57,096 nucleotides of DNA from Minwuia sp. (GTDB lineage Bacteria > Pseudomonadota > Alphaproteobacteria > Minwuiales > Minwuiaceae). The translations under genes and the position numbers were made by a program. Positions 22,488 through 31,725 of this stretch are shown here, one piece after another (the first letter of the stretch is position 1; every line of letters begins with the position of its first letter). Location: assembly GCA_029213165.1 (NCBI GenBank), contig JARGNO010000008.1:1-57096 (forward strand). Direction: 5' to 3'. The notes under the pieces were generated by a model. The model was not told the DNA's origin. It did no database searches and saw only the letters and a list, made by a program, of their open reading frames with translations.

Positions 22488-24095
22488 ATGACCATCGACG
22501 CTGCAGCTCAGGGCAGCGGGGCAGAGCAGAGCGAAGGCCAGGGCCGTCCGTTCTATATCACCACCCCGATCTATTACGTGAACGACCGCCCGCATATCGG
22601 ACACGCCTACACGACGCTCGCTTGCGACGTGGTCGCCCGTTTCAAGCGGCTTGACGGTTTCGACGCGCATTTCCTGACCGGTACGGATGAACACGGCCAG
22701 AAGGTCGAGAAATCCGCCGCCGCCGCCAATACCGACCCGCAGGATTTCTGTGACCGGGTGGCGCAGAACTTCCGTGACATGATGCCGATCCTCAATGTCT
22801 CCAATGACGACTTCATCCGCACCACAGAGGAACGCCACGTGCGCTCAGTGCAGGCGCTCTGGCAGCGACTGCAGGAGTCCGGGGATATTTACCTCGGCAG
22901 CTATTCCGGCTGGTATGCCGTGCGCGATGAAGCCTTCTATGGCGAGGATGAACTGACGAAGCAGCCCGACGGCACCCGTACCGCGCCCTCCGGCGCGGAG
23001 GTCGAATGGGTGGAGGAGCCGAGCTATTTCTTTCGCCTTTCAGCCTGGGGCGAGCGGTTGCTGGCCTTCTATGACGCGAACCCGGACTTCATCATGCCAC
23101 CGTCGCGACGCAATGAGGTTGTCAGCTTCGTGAAGGGCGGTTTGCGCGATCTCTCGATCTCCCGTACCAGCTTCAACTGGGGTGTGCCGGTGCCCGGCGA
23201 TGACGCGCACATCATGTATGTCTGGCTGGACGCGCTGACCAACTACATGACGGCGGTGGGCTATCCGGATACCGACGATGCGATGTTCAGGAAATTCTGG
23301 CCAGCGGATGTCCATATGGTCGGCAAGGATATCCTGCGCTTCCACGCGGTCTACTGGCCGGCGTTCCTGCTGTCCGCCGGTCTGCCCACGCCGAAGCGGG
23401 TGTTTGCCCATGGCTGGTGGACCATCGAGGGCGAGAAGATGTCGAAGTCGCTCGGCAATGCCATCGCGCCGGAGGAACTGGTGGAGACCTACGGTCTTGA
23501 CCAGACCCGCTATTTCCTGCTGCGGGAGGTCCCGTTCGGCAATGACGGCGACTTCTCCCGCGAGGCCATGATCCACCGCACCAACGGTGATCTGGCGAAT
23601 GATCTCGGCAATCTGGCGCAGCGGGTGCTGTCCATGGTCTTCAAGAACTGTGACGGCGCACTGCCGGTGCCCGGACCGTTCAACGATGATGACAACGCCC
23701 TGCTGGACCTGGCAGGCGGGACGCTGGCCCGGGTGCGGGCGGAGATCGATGTCCAGGCATTGCACAAGGCGCTGGCGGCGATCTGGGAAGTCTGCGGTGC
23801 GGCCAACCGCTACGTCGATGCCCAGGCGCCCTGGACGCTGAAGAAGACCGATCCGGACCGGATGAAGACCGTGCTCTACGTGCTGGCGGAGACCGTGCGT
23901 CGCGTTGCGATCCTGATACAGCCGATCATGCCGGATGCGGGGGCGAACCTGCTGGACCAGCTCAAGGTGCCCACGGACGCGCGCGCCTTCGTTCACCTGT
24001 CCGCGACCCACGCGCTGACCGGCGGCACGCCCATCGACAAGCCGGTCCCGGTCTTCCCGCGCATCGTGGTCGAAGACGCCGCCGCGAAGGGGTGA
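22488..24095 (+). CDS. metG: methionyl-tRNA synthetase
   Basis: Charges tRNA-Met. 535 residues, with class I signatures HIGH (residues 36-39 in NDRPHIGHAYTTL) and KMSKS near residue 315 (EGEKMSKSLGN). FLTGTDEHGQKVEKSA follows the first motif. The four-Cys zinc knuckle of E. coli-type MetRS is not seen, and no C-terminal tRNA-binding extension is present, so this is the shorter zinc-less form. It lies between holB and tatD as in many alphaproteobacteria. Confidence 0.97.
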   Translation: MTIDAAAQGSGAEQSEGQGRPFYITTPIYYVNDRPHIGHAYTTLACDVVARFKRLDGFDAHFLTGTDEHGQKVEKSAAAANTDPQDFCDRVAQNFRDMMPILNVSNDDFIRTTEERHVRSVQALWQRLQESGDIYLGSYSGWYAVRDEAFYGEDELTKQPDGTRTAPSGAEVEWVEEPSYFFRLSAWGERLLAFYDANPDFIMPPSRRNEVVSFVKGGLRDLSISRTSFNWGVPVPGDDAHIMYVWLDALTNYMTAVGYPDTDDAMFRKFWPADVHMVGKDILRFHAVYWPAFLLSAGLPTPKRVFAHGWWTIEGEKMSKSLGNAIAPEELVETYGLDQTRYFLLREVPFGNDGDFSREAMIHRTNGDLANDLGNLAQRVLSMVFKNCDGALPVPGPFNDDDNALLDLAGGTLARVRAEIDVQALHKALAAIWEVCGAANRYVDAQAPWTLKKTDPDRMKTVLYVLAETVRRVAILIQPIMPDAGANLLDQLKVPTDARAFVHLSATHALTGGTPIDKPVPVFPRIVVEDAAAKG

Positions 24096-24099
24096 GGGG

Positions 24100-24876
24100 A
24101 TGCTGGTCGATTCCCATTGTCATCTGGACTATCTGGCCCGCGACGGCGATCTGGACGACGTTCTGGTCCGCGCCCGCAATGCCGGTGTTTCGCCGATGGT
24201 CACGATTTCCACCAAGCTGCGGGAGTTCGACATCGTTCGCGGCATTGCGGAGCAGGCCGATGACCTGTTCTGCAGCGTCGGCGTTCACCCGCACGAGGCG
24301 GAGAGCGAACCGGACACGACCACGGAACAGCTGGTCGATCTGGCGCGTCATCCGAAGGTCATCGGTATCGGTGAAACCGGTCTCGACTACTACTACGACC
24401 ACAGCCCGCGTGACGTTCAGCGCCGGTTGTTCCGCGCCCATATCTGTGCAGCGCGTGAAACAGGTCTGCCGCTGATCGTCCACACACGGGATGCGGAGGC
24501 CGATACCATCGACATCATGCGTGAGGAGATGGCGAACGGTGCCTTCACGGGCGTGATCCATTGTTTCAGCGGCACGCGGCAGCTTGCTGACCGGTCGCTG
24601 GAACTGGGCTTCTACATCTCCATCTCCGGCATCGTGACCTTCAAGTCGGCGGAGGATCTGCGGCGCACCGTGGCGGCCGTGCCGATGGAGCGCCTGCTGG
24701 TGGAGACCGACAGCCCCTATCTGACGCCGGTGCCGAAGCGCGGCAAGCGCAACGAGCCTGCCATGACTGCCTATACCGCGGCGAAAGTGGCGGAGATCAA
24801 GGGCGTGAGCGCGGAAGAGGTGGCCGAGCAGACGACCAGCAACTTCCGCACCCTGTTCACCCGGGCGGAATTCTGA
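24100..24876 (+). CDS. tatD: TatD-family metal-dependent DNase
   Basis: A 258-residue TIM-barrel hydrolase. Metal-binding motifs in order: DSHCHLDYL near residues 4-12, SVGVHPHEA, GIGETGLDYYY with the metal Glu, VHTRDAEADT, GVIHCFSGT and ETDSPYLTP. TatD proteins are 3'-5' exonucleases or deoxyribonucleases, with possible roles in DNA repair. It starts four bases after metG and is followed two bases later by the MBL-fold gene. Confidence 0.93.
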   Translation: MLVDSHCHLDYLARDGDLDDVLVRARNAGVSPMVTISTKLREFDIVRGIAEQADDLFCSVGVHPHEAESEPDTTTEQLVDLARHPKVIGIGETGLDYYYDHSPRDVQRRLFRAHICAARETGLPLIVHTRDAEADTIDIMREEMANGAFTGVIHCFSGTRQLADRSLELGFYISISGIVTFKSAEDLRRTVAAVPMERLLVETDSPYLTPVPKRGKRNEPAMTAYTAAKVAEIKGVSAEEVAEQTTSNFRTLFTRAEF

Positions 24877-24878
24877 GC

Positions 24879-25637
24879 ATGCGTGTGACCATCCTCGGCT
24901 GTGGCAGTTCCGGCGGTGTGCCGCGTATCGGTGGCGAATGGGGGGTCTGCGACCCGCACGAGCCGAAGAACCGCCGTCGCCGCTGTTCCATCCTGGTGGA
25001 GCATGAAGGCACGCGGGTGCTGGTTGATACCTCGCCGGACCTGCGCGAGCAGCTGCTGGATGCCGAGGTGACGGATCTGGAGGGGGTCATCTGGACCCAT
25101 GATCACGCCGATCAGACCCACGGGCTGGACGATCTGCGCGTGCTCGCGATCCACAACCGCCGCAGGATCGAGGTGTGGGGCGATGCGGAGACGCTCGTGC
25201 GGCTGAAACGCAAGTTCGGCTATTGCTTCCCCGACGAAGCCTCACCGGCCTATCCGGCCATCGTCAATGACCACCTGATCGACGGCCCGCTGCAGATCGG
25301 AAACCTGCCGATCCTGCCGTTCTGGCAGGACCATGGCACGATGCCGTCCTTGGGTTTCCGGTTCGGCGATGTTTCCTACGCCAATGATGTCGTGAAACTG
25401 GATGATGCGGCGTTCGAGGCCATGGCGGGCAGCCGGGTGCTGATCGTCGATGCCCTGCGCTATCGCCCGCATCCGACCCACGCCCATCTGGACCGGGCGC
25501 TGGAATGGATCGAACGTGTGGGGCCGGAGCGGGCAATCCTGACCAACATGCATGTCGATCTGGACTATCGCACCCTGAAGGCGGAACTGCCCGCCGGGGT
25601 CGAGCCGGCCTTTGACGGCATGGTCATCGAAGCCTGA
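24879..25637 (+). CDS. MBL-fold metal-dependent hydrolase (PhnP-like)
   Basis: A 252-residue metallo-beta-lactamase-fold phosphodiesterase-like enzyme. It opens with TILGCGSSGGVPRIGG, typical of the PhnP/RNase-Z-like group; the zinc site is THDHADQTHGLDDLR near residues 73-87, with later ligands in QDHG and DALRY. Two Cys near residue 25 and 45 may bind structural metal, as in PhnP. Its position as the last gene after holB-metG-tatD is conserved in alphaproteobacteria. The substrate is not established; a cyclic phosphodiester is possible. Confidence 0.85.
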   Translation: MRVTILGCGSSGGVPRIGGEWGVCDPHEPKNRRRRCSILVEHEGTRVLVDTSPDLREQLLDAEVTDLEGVIWTHDHADQTHGLDDLRVLAIHNRRRIEVWGDAETLVRLKRKFGYCFPDEASPAYPAIVNDHLIDGPLQIGNLPILPFWQDHGTMPSLGFRFGDVSYANDVVKLDDAAFEAMAGSRVLIVDALRYRPHPTHAHLDRALEWIERVGPERAILTNMHVDLDYRTLKAELPAGVEPAFDGMVIEA

Positions 25638-25723
25638 GAAATTCCTCTCTCGTGATCGTGCCGATTGGTGTCCGGTGGCCGGCCAATGGCCCGTCATTGC
25701 GGATTGTCAGCATCGCTTTTTGA

Positions 25724-25743
25724 GCACAGGCCCATCCCTGTGC
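25724..25743. promoter_or_regulatory. 7-base inverted repeat before the aldo/keto reductase
   Basis: GCACAGG (25724-25730) and CCTGTGC (25737-25743) pair across a six-base loop, in the 182-base gap between the MBL gene and the aldo/keto reductase. It could be an operator for the reductase or a terminator of the upstream operon; no T-run follows. Nothing else clear lies in this gap. Confidence 0.35.
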
Positions 25744-25819
25744 AACACTGCCGGACACAACAGTGGCGGGTCGACAATCGGCTACTGGCAAACAAGCAGG
25801 ATCAGGGGCAGGGAATTCG

Positions 25820-26791
25820 ATGAAATACAAGTTGCTGGGCGCCACTGGCGTCAGGGTTTCGGAGCTTTGCTATGGCACCATGTCATTCGGCGGTGATGCA
25901 GACGAAGCCGAGTCCGGTCGCATGTATGCGGCATGCCGCGACGCGGGAATCAATTTCTTTGACAGTGCGAACGTCTATTCCAGCGGGCGCTCCGAAGAGA
26001 TTCTGGGGCGGTTGATCGCCGGGGAACGGGATCAGGTGATCATCACGTCGAAATGCACCGGCGTTGTGGGGAGTGACGTCAATGCCCGTGGCAGCAGCCG
26101 CCGCCATGTCGTGCGCCAGGTGGAAGAGAGTCTGAAGCGTCTCGATACCGACCGTATCGACGTGCTGTTCATGCACCATTTTGATGAAAGCCTGCCGGTG
26201 GAGGAAGTTCTCCGCGGTCTCGAAAACGTGGTGCAGTCGGGCAAGGTTCTCTACATCGGTGCCAGCAATTATGCGGCCTGGCAGGTCGCCAAGGCGTTGG
26301 GAATCTCGGAGCGGCGCGGTTGGGCGCGTTTCGACGTGCTTCAGCCGATGTACTCCCTGGTCAAGCGCCAGGCCGAAAGTGAGATCCTGCCCCTGGCCAT
26401 GTCGGAAAATCTTGGCGTCATTCCCTACAGCCCGGTCGGTGGCGGTGCACTGAGTGGCAAGTATGGCGTGAAACAGAAGCCTGAAGAGGGCCGCCTGGTC
26501 GCCAACGAGATGTATGCCAAGCGCTACAGTGCGGAAGGAACCTATGAGACCGCAGCCGCATTCACGGAATTCGCGAACAATGCGGGAATTCACCCAGTCA
26601 GTCTGGCCGTCGCGTGGGTCGCTGGTCATCCTGGTGTGACAAGTCCGATCATTGGCGCACGCAATGTCGAACAGCTGCGCCCGGCACTTGAAAGCGTCGA
26701 TGTGGATCTGACGCCCGATCTGCGGGCCAAGGTCTCCGGGCTTTCGAAGGCGCCACCGCCCGCGAATGACCGCTTCGAGGAACGCGTCTGA
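25820..26791 (+). CDS. aldo/keto reductase
   Basis: A 323-residue (alpha/beta)8 NADPH-dependent oxidoreductase. Catalytic residues are visible: Asp in NFFDSANVYSSGRSEEILG, the Tyr of the same stretch, Lys in ITSKCTG and His in LFMHHFD. The cofactor end has PYSPVGGGALSGKYG and PIIGARNVEQL. It is closest to the YajO/PdxI-like or Tas-like AKR groups; the substrate is unknown. The ATG at 25820 follows AGGGAA, while the upstream in-frame GTG lacks similarity. It stands alone between two operons. Confidence 0.9.
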   Translation: MKYKLLGATGVRVSELCYGTMSFGGDADEAESGRMYAACRDAGINFFDSANVYSSGRSEEILGRLIAGERDQVIITSKCTGVVGSDVNARGSSRRHVVRQVEESLKRLDTDRIDVLFMHHFDESLPVEEVLRGLENVVQSGKVLYIGASNYAAWQVAKALGISERRGWARFDVLQPMYSLVKRQAESEILPLAMSENLGVIPYSPVGGGALSGKYGVKQKPEEGRLVANEMYAKRYSAEGTYETAAAFTEFANNAGIHPVSLAVAWVAGHPGVTSPIIGARNVEQLRPALESVDVDLTPDLRAKVSGLSKAPPPANDRFEERV

Positions 26792-26836
26792 GCGCTTCAT
26801 TGACCGGCCACTCGAGCCGGATCAGAACCATCCCGA

Positions 26837-26859
26837 ACCGGTCTGGGCCTACCGGTCTG
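26837..26859. promoter_or_regulatory. tandem ACCGGTCTG repeats before the aryl-CoA operon
   Basis: ACCGGTCTG occurs at 26837-26845 and again at 26851-26859, 14 bases apart start to start, about 47 bases before the operon's first start codon. The core ACCGGT is itself palindromic. This may be a regulator-binding site; no regulator gene is adjacent on this side. Confidence 0.35.
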
Positions 26860-26905
26860 TTCGTGCCAGTTTCTAGGGGGCAAGCTTGATGGGGGACCGG
26901 GGCAG

Positions 26906-28048
26906 GTGACTGGGTTGAAACATGTCGAAATTCTGGGTGGTGGACCGGCGGGGCTCTACGCGGCAATCCTGCTGAAGCGGGCCTGGCCCGGGGTCTCCGT
27001 CCGGGTGACGGAACAGAATCCCGCGGATGCGACCTTCGGCTTTGGTGTCGTCTTCTCCGATCAGGCACTGGATTTCCTGCGCGCGGACGACCCTGAAACA
27101 CATGATCTGATCACGCCCCGGATGGAGCGGTGGCGCAACATGACCCTGTCCCACGCCGGCGATCGCGTCACCCTGGACGGAATCGGATTTGCGGCCATCG
27201 GGCGGCTGGAACTGTTGCAGATCCTGCAGGGACGGGCCCGCGATGAAGGTGTCGAACTGCGCTATGACACGGTCATCAGTGCAGTGGACGATCTTGATGC
27301 CGATCTGATCATCGGTGCGGACGGGTTGAATTCACTGGTTCGGTCATCGGATGAGACCGGCTTCGGCCCGAGACTTCAGCACTTCGAAAACCGCTTCGCC
27401 TGGTTCGGCACCACCCAACCCTTTGCAACGCTGACGCAGAGCTTTGTCCGGACGGACAGGGGCACGCTGAATGCCCACCACTACCGCTATCAGCCCGCGA
27501 TGAGCACCTTCATCGTGGAATGCGATCCGGCGACATTTCATGCGCACGGGTTTGACCGGATGAGCGAAACCGAAACCGCGGCGGCCTGTGAGGCGATCTT
27601 CAGGGAGCCGCTGCAGGGCGCGAAGCTGATCTGCAACCGCTCTCTCTGGCGGCAGTTCCCGCGCCTGTGGTGTGAAAACTGGGTCAGTGGCAATCGGGTG
27701 ATCCTGGGGGACGCGGCCCACACCGCACATTTCTCCATCGGTTCCGGCACCAGGCTGGCGATGGAGGACGCGATCGCACTGGTCAGGGCATTGCAGGCCG
27801 ACAGCGACGTGGAGACAGCCCTGAACGCGTTTCAGGCCGCACGTCAGCCGGTCGCGAGGAAGATCGTGGATGCCGCCAATACCTCCGCCATCTGGTACGA
27901 CCGGTTTCCCGAGAAGATGGACCTGGCACCGCTCGACTTCGCCTTTGACTACGTCACACGGTCGGGCCGGGTGGACATGGAACGGCTGCGCAAGCTGTCA
28001 CCACAATTCATGGCCCGATACGAGGCGAGCAAGGGAGCAGGCGCATGA
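26906..28048 (+). CDS. FAD-dependent aryl-CoA monooxygenase (salicylyl-/anthraniloyl-CoA hydroxylase type)
   Basis: A 380-residue flavin monooxygenase with an N-terminal dinucleotide motif (LGGGPAGLYAAILLKRAWPG) and the second FAD motif GDAAHTAHFSIGSGTRLAMED near residues 270-290. The SIGSGTRLAMEDA wording is characteristic of salicylyl-CoA 5-hydroxylase and of the N-terminal half of anthraniloyl-CoA monooxygenase. Here there is no C-terminal old-yellow-enzyme half, so it is the stand-alone hydroxylase form. The start is GTG at 26906 (TTG at 26915 is possible). It overlaps the ligase gene by four bases, which supports a CoA-thioester substrate. Confidence 0.85.
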   Translation: MTGLKHVEILGGGPAGLYAAILLKRAWPGVSVRVTEQNPADATFGFGVVFSDQALDFLRADDPETHDLITPRMERWRNMTLSHAGDRVTLDGIGFAAIGRLELLQILQGRARDEGVELRYDTVISAVDDLDADLIIGADGLNSLVRSSDETGFGPRLQHFENRFAWFGTTQPFATLTQSFVRTDRGTLNAHHYRYQPAMSTFIVECDPATFHAHGFDRMSETETAAACEAIFREPLQGAKLICNRSLWRQFPRLWCENWVSGNRVILGDAAHTAHFSIGSGTRLAMEDAIALVRALQADSDVETALNAFQAARQPVARKIVDAANTSAIWYDRFPEKMDLAPLDFAFDYVTRSGRVDMERLRKLSPQFMARYEASKGAGA

Positions 28049-29646
28049 ACGCACGCATCCCCGATCCGGTAGGTGAAACACCAGGCGCGGCGGAGATCGG
28101 CTTCGAGAAGTCGGCCCACCCCAACTGCAGCGCCATCCTGTTCGACAACCTGCCGGCCAATGCCGGACGGGTGGCTGTTACCGGCCCCGCGGGTACTCTG
28201 ACATATGCCGAACTGTGCGCGGAGGCCGCGCGGTGGGGCAATGCGTTCACGGGATTCGGGCTGCGCCGTGGCGACCGCATTGCCTTCTTCCTGGATGACA
28301 CACCGGTCTACCCGGCGGCATTCTTTGGTGCCGTCAGGGCCGGGTTCGTGCCGGTGCTGCTCAACACCCTGACCACGCCGGACCTGCTGCAGTTCTTCCT
28401 TGCCGACACCGACGCCCGGATTGCGGTGGCGGAGGCGGAGTTCACGGACCGCTTCAATGCCGAAACCATGACCGGCACGAAGCTGGAGCGCGTGGTGATT
28501 GCCAATGGCAGTGGCGATCTGCCCGCGAACAGCCAGCACGCAACGGACTTCGTCGCGGGCCAGCCTGACGAATTGCCGGTCGCGGATACCGGACCCGATG
28601 ACATGGCCTTCTGGATGTATTCATCGGGGTCCACGGGACGACCGAAGGGGATTGTCCACCTGCACCATGACATGGCCTATACGCAGCAATCCTTTGCCGC
28701 GAATGTGCTGTACCTGCGGCCCGATGATCTCTGCTTCTCGGTGCCCAAGATCTTCTTCGCCTATGGTTTCGGCAATGCCTTCACATTTCCCTTCGCCGTC
28801 GGTGCGACCACGGTCCTGATGCCGGGCCGACCAGACCCGACTGCCGTACTGGATTGTATCGAGACCTTTCGCCCAACCGTGCTCTACGGCCTGCCGACGC
28901 TCTATACCGCGATCTGCCGGACACCGGGCGTGGCGGACCGTGACCTGTCATCGCTGCGGCTCGCCATGTCGGCGGCGGAGACCCTGTCGGAGGATATCTT
29001 CAACGCCTGGCGGGATCTGACGGGTCTATGCCCCATCGAGGGGCTGGGATCGACGGAGGTGCTGCATATCTACCTGTCCAACACGCAGGCCGAACAGCGG
29101 ATCGGTGCCGCCGGTCGCCGCGTGCCCGGCTACGAGGTGGAACTGCGTGACCGTGACGGCAATCCCGCACCTGACGGGGAGGAGGGTATCATGTGGGTGC
29201 GCGGCACTTCCTCCGCGCCCTGCTACTGGAACCGCCCTGACAAGACAGCGGAAACCATGCGCGGCGACTGGATCAATACCGGCGACCGGTTCCTGGAGCA
29301 GGATGGCTATTACCACTTCCAGGGCCGTGCCGATGACCTGATCAAGGTCTCGGGCCAGTGGGTCTGGCCGCTGGAGGTGGAGCGTTGCCTGAACGAACAT
29401 CCGCACGTGCATGAATGTGCCGTGCTGGCGCATCAGCTTCCTGACCGGCGGATGGCGCTGCGGGCCGTCGTCTGCCTGCGCGACGGACACGCGGGGGACG
29501 AAGCACAGGTCAAGCTGCTGCAGCAGCATGTGCGGGAAGCCTTGCTGCCGTTCAAGTATCCCCGCATCGTGGAGTTCGTGGACGAGATGCCGAAGACAGG
29601 AACCGGCAAGATCGACCGCCAGGCTCTTGTTTCAGGGGGGGAATAG
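28045..29646 (+). CDS. benzoate-CoA-ligase-family aryl-CoA synthetase
   Basis: A 533-residue ANL-superfamily adenylate-forming ligase. The ATP P-loop is YSSGSTGRPKGI near residues 192-203; GSTEVLHIYLSN is the A5 motif, WINTGDRF the A7 motif, and TGTGKIDRQAL carries the catalytic Lys near the C-terminus. The N-terminal sequence (CSAILFDNLPANAGRVAVTG, VLLNTLTTPDLLQFFLADTD) matches benzoate/aminobenzoate-CoA ligases rather than fatty-acid ligases. It probably makes the aryl-CoA that the adjacent flavoprotein hydroxylates. The exact acid (benzoate, salicylate, anthranilate) cannot be read from sequence. Confidence 0.88.
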   Translation: MNARIPDPVGETPGAAEIGFEKSAHPNCSAILFDNLPANAGRVAVTGPAGTLTYAELCAEAARWGNAFTGFGLRRGDRIAFFLDDTPVYPAAFFGAVRAGFVPVLLNTLTTPDLLQFFLADTDARIAVAEAEFTDRFNAETMTGTKLERVVIANGSGDLPANSQHATDFVAGQPDELPVADTGPDDMAFWMYSSGSTGRPKGIVHLHHDMAYTQQSFAANVLYLRPDDLCFSVPKIFFAYGFGNAFTFPFAVGATTVLMPGRPDPTAVLDCIETFRPTVLYGLPTLYTAICRTPGVADRDLSSLRLAMSAAETLSEDIFNAWRDLTGLCPIEGLGSTEVLHIYLSNTQAEQRIGAAGRRVPGYEVELRDRDGNPAPDGEEGIMWVRGTSSAPCYWNRPDKTAETMRGDWINTGDRFLEQDGYYHFQGRADDLIKVSGQWVWPLEVERCLNEHPHVHECAVLAHQLPDRRMALRAVVCLRDGHAGDEAQVKLLQQHVREALLPFKYPRIVEFVDEMPKTGTGKIDRQALVSGGE

Positions 29647-29648
29647 TC

Positions 29649-30515
29649 TTGGAAATTCAGCCGCTTCATGCCGATTTCGGTGCCCGCATTACCGGTTTCG
29701 ACCTCTCGGTGCCGCTTGATGAGCCCCGACGCAAGGCACTTCTGGATGCCATCGACCGCTGGTCGTTTCTCTGCTTTCCCGATCAGGCCCCGGGTGACGA
29801 ACGCCACCTTGCCTTCACGCGCGAAATCGGCGAACCGGAACCCAACCATCTGCCGAAGGGGGAGGAGGGGCGCATCGATTTCTTCGGAACCATCGGTAAC
29901 GTGCAGGAAGATGGCACCGCGCTTGGCAATGACCACAGGAAGACGATCTTCCTGACCGGCAACAACATGTGGCACACGGATGCCAGCTTCAAACCCGTGC
30001 CGGCCTTCCTTTCGATCAATGCCGCCTATGAAGTCCCGTCGGACGGAGGTGAAACACAGTTCATCAGCGCGCGCGCGGCCTATGACCGGCTGGATGAGCG
30101 ACGCAAGGCCGAGGTCGATCCGCTGATCGTGGTGCATGATTATGTCTATTCACGCTCCAAGGTAGCGCCTGATGCCGTCTCGCCTGCATTGGCAAGGTCA
30201 TTGCCCCCGGTTCGGCAACGGCTGGTGCGCCGCAACCCGGCAACGGGCCGGAAGAACCTGTTCATGGGGTCCCATGCCAGGGTCATCGAGGGCTGGAGCG
30301 ACGAGGACAGCCGCCGCCTCATAGACGGCCTGATCGATGAGGCGGCGGCGGAACCGAACATCCTGACGCACAGATGGCAGGCAGGAGACCTTGCCATCTG
30401 GGACAACCGCTGCCTGTTGCACCGTGGTCTCGGCTACGACGCGGATCGCCACCGCCGCCTGATGCGCCAGACGCGCGTGCGCGGTGCGGGACCGACGCTT
30501 GAGGAGACGTTCTGA
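29649..30515 (+). CDS. TauD/TfdA-family 2-oxoglutarate-dependent dioxygenase
   Basis: A 288-residue Fe(II)/2-oxoglutarate oxygenase. The facial triad is visible: HTD near residues 109-111 (NMWHTDASFK) and a distal His in NRCLLHRGLGYD near 258; the 2OG-binding Arg is in HRRLMRQTRV. DGGETQF is the usual core motif. It begins at a TTG two bases after the ligase stop, so it belongs to the aryl-CoA operon. TfdA cleaves aryloxyacetates and TauD cleaves taurine; a role on an aromatic ether or side chain would fit the neighbours but is inference. Confidence 0.88.
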   Translation: MEIQPLHADFGARITGFDLSVPLDEPRRKALLDAIDRWSFLCFPDQAPGDERHLAFTREIGEPEPNHLPKGEEGRIDFFGTIGNVQEDGTALGNDHRKTIFLTGNNMWHTDASFKPVPAFLSINAAYEVPSDGGETQFISARAAYDRLDERRKAEVDPLIVVHDYVYSRSKVAPDAVSPALARSLPPVRQRLVRRNPATGRKNLFMGSHARVIEGWSDEDSRRLIDGLIDEAAAEPNILTHRWQAGDLAIWDNRCLLHRGLGYDADRHRRLMRQTRVRGAGPTLEETF

Positions 30516-30543
30516 AGCTGCGGGCAGCGTGCGGTCGGTCGGC

Positions 30544-31725
30544 TCAGTCCGCGATGATTGCGTCGATGTGGTCCTGGAACCAGCGGAGCTGATGCTCGAA
30601 ACGTCCAATCAGAAAACTGTCGTTGGCCCCGGACTTCAGTCCGGCCTGTACCCGTTCCGAGATGAACAGGTCCTCCTCGTAGAAGACGCCGCCATCTATC
30701 ATGTCGAACGACCGCTCCCAGTGTCTGCTCTGCCGTTCATCCTGCGGCTCATGCGGCGTGCACATTGTGTGGATGAACAGGGATTCATCTGCCGCGACCG
30801 GAAAGATGCTGAGTATGCTGGTGTAGTCAGGGTGCCAGATGATGATGTTGTTGGGAAAGACGACGTGCGACAGGGTAACGTCCTGACGAAGATCCCATTC
30901 CTTGCCCGGTCTGGTTCGGGCGGCGGCCGTGGTGTCCCGGGCGACAACGAAACGGACATGTGGACCAACCGCTTCACCAGCTGACCGGGTGTCCACGAAG
31001 AACGGGCCTATCGTCTTCGCGTGAAGCCGCTTCAGGTGATAAACCTCCTGAAACGCATTCATGATGATTTTCCAGTTCGCCTTCGCATGGCGCACCTGCT
31101 GGCGATAGAAGCGTTGTGCACCCAGTCGCATGGCGGAAAGATCCTCTGCGATCCCATCCAGGAACTGCGCGACATCAACATCCTGCTGCGCCGGATCGAC
31201 AATTGCCCAGATCAAGCCATCACGTACTTCCGATGGCAGGATGCGCAATCCGCGGTCTTCCTTGTCCAGCGAAGGAAACCCCGCTGCACCCGGAACGGCC
31301 CGCAGGCCGCCATCCAGGCCATAGGTCCAGGCATGATAGGGGCAAGTAAGGCGTGACTTGCTGCAGACCTTGCCATCGTCGCCGACGATCTTTGCACCGC
31401 GATGCCGGCAGACGTTCAGCATCACGCGTATCTCACCCTCCCGATCCCGCGTGACCAGTAACGGGATGCCCATCAGTTCGCGCGCCAGTACGCTTCCCGG
31501 CTCCCGTAACTGATCCTCATGACCGAGGCAAAGTGGCATGCGGCGGAACAGGCGTTCCACTTCACGGTCGAAGATCGCAGGATCTGTGTAGGCGGCGGCC
31601 GGGATCTCGGTTTCCGTCGTCTGCCATTCGACACTCTCCGGCTGTTCGAATTCATCGGATAGCCTCTGGCAAAGTGCGGCCAGCCGCTCCGTCATGGGCA
31701 AGGTGCCTGCTTCTGTGACGCTCAT
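30544..31725 (-). CDS. Rieske non-haem iron oxygenase, alpha subunit
   Basis: A 393-residue ring-hydroxylating oxygenase alpha subunit. The Rieske cluster ligands are CRHRG and CPYHAWTYG near residues 107-130. The mononuclear iron site is NAFQEVYHLKRLH near 225, with a later acidic ligand around FYEEDLF. No beta subunit, ferredoxin or reductase lies nearby, so electrons must come from elsewhere. The start at 31725 overlaps the stop of the upstream TetR gene by four bases. Substrate unknown; an aromatic acid, ether or quaternary amine is possible. Confidence 0.88.
   Translation of the reverse strand: MSVTEAGTLPMTERLAALCQRLSDEFEQPESVEWQTTETEIPAAAYTDPAIFDREVERLFRRMPLCLGHEDQLREPGSVLARELMGIPLLVTRDREGEIRVMLNVCRHRGAKIVGDDGKVCSKSRLTCPYHAWTYGLDGGLRAVPGAAGFPSLDKEDRGLRILPSEVRDGLIWAIVDPAQQDVDVAQFLDGIAEDLSAMRLGAQRFYRQQVRHAKANWKIIMNAFQEVYHLKRLHAKTIGPFFVDTRSAGEAVGPHVRFVVARDTTAAARTRPGKEWDLRQDVTLSHVVFPNNIIIWHPDYTSILSIFPVAADESLFIHTMCTPHEPQDERQSRHWERSFDMIDGGVFYEEDLFISERVQAGLKSGANDSFLIGRFEHQLRWFQDHIDAIIAD

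Noticed and set aside
26792-26905. ACCGGT...ACCGGT as a terminator hairpin after the aldo/keto reductase
   Set aside because: The units repeat directly (ACCGGTCTG twice) and no T-run follows, so a repeated binding site fits better than a terminator.
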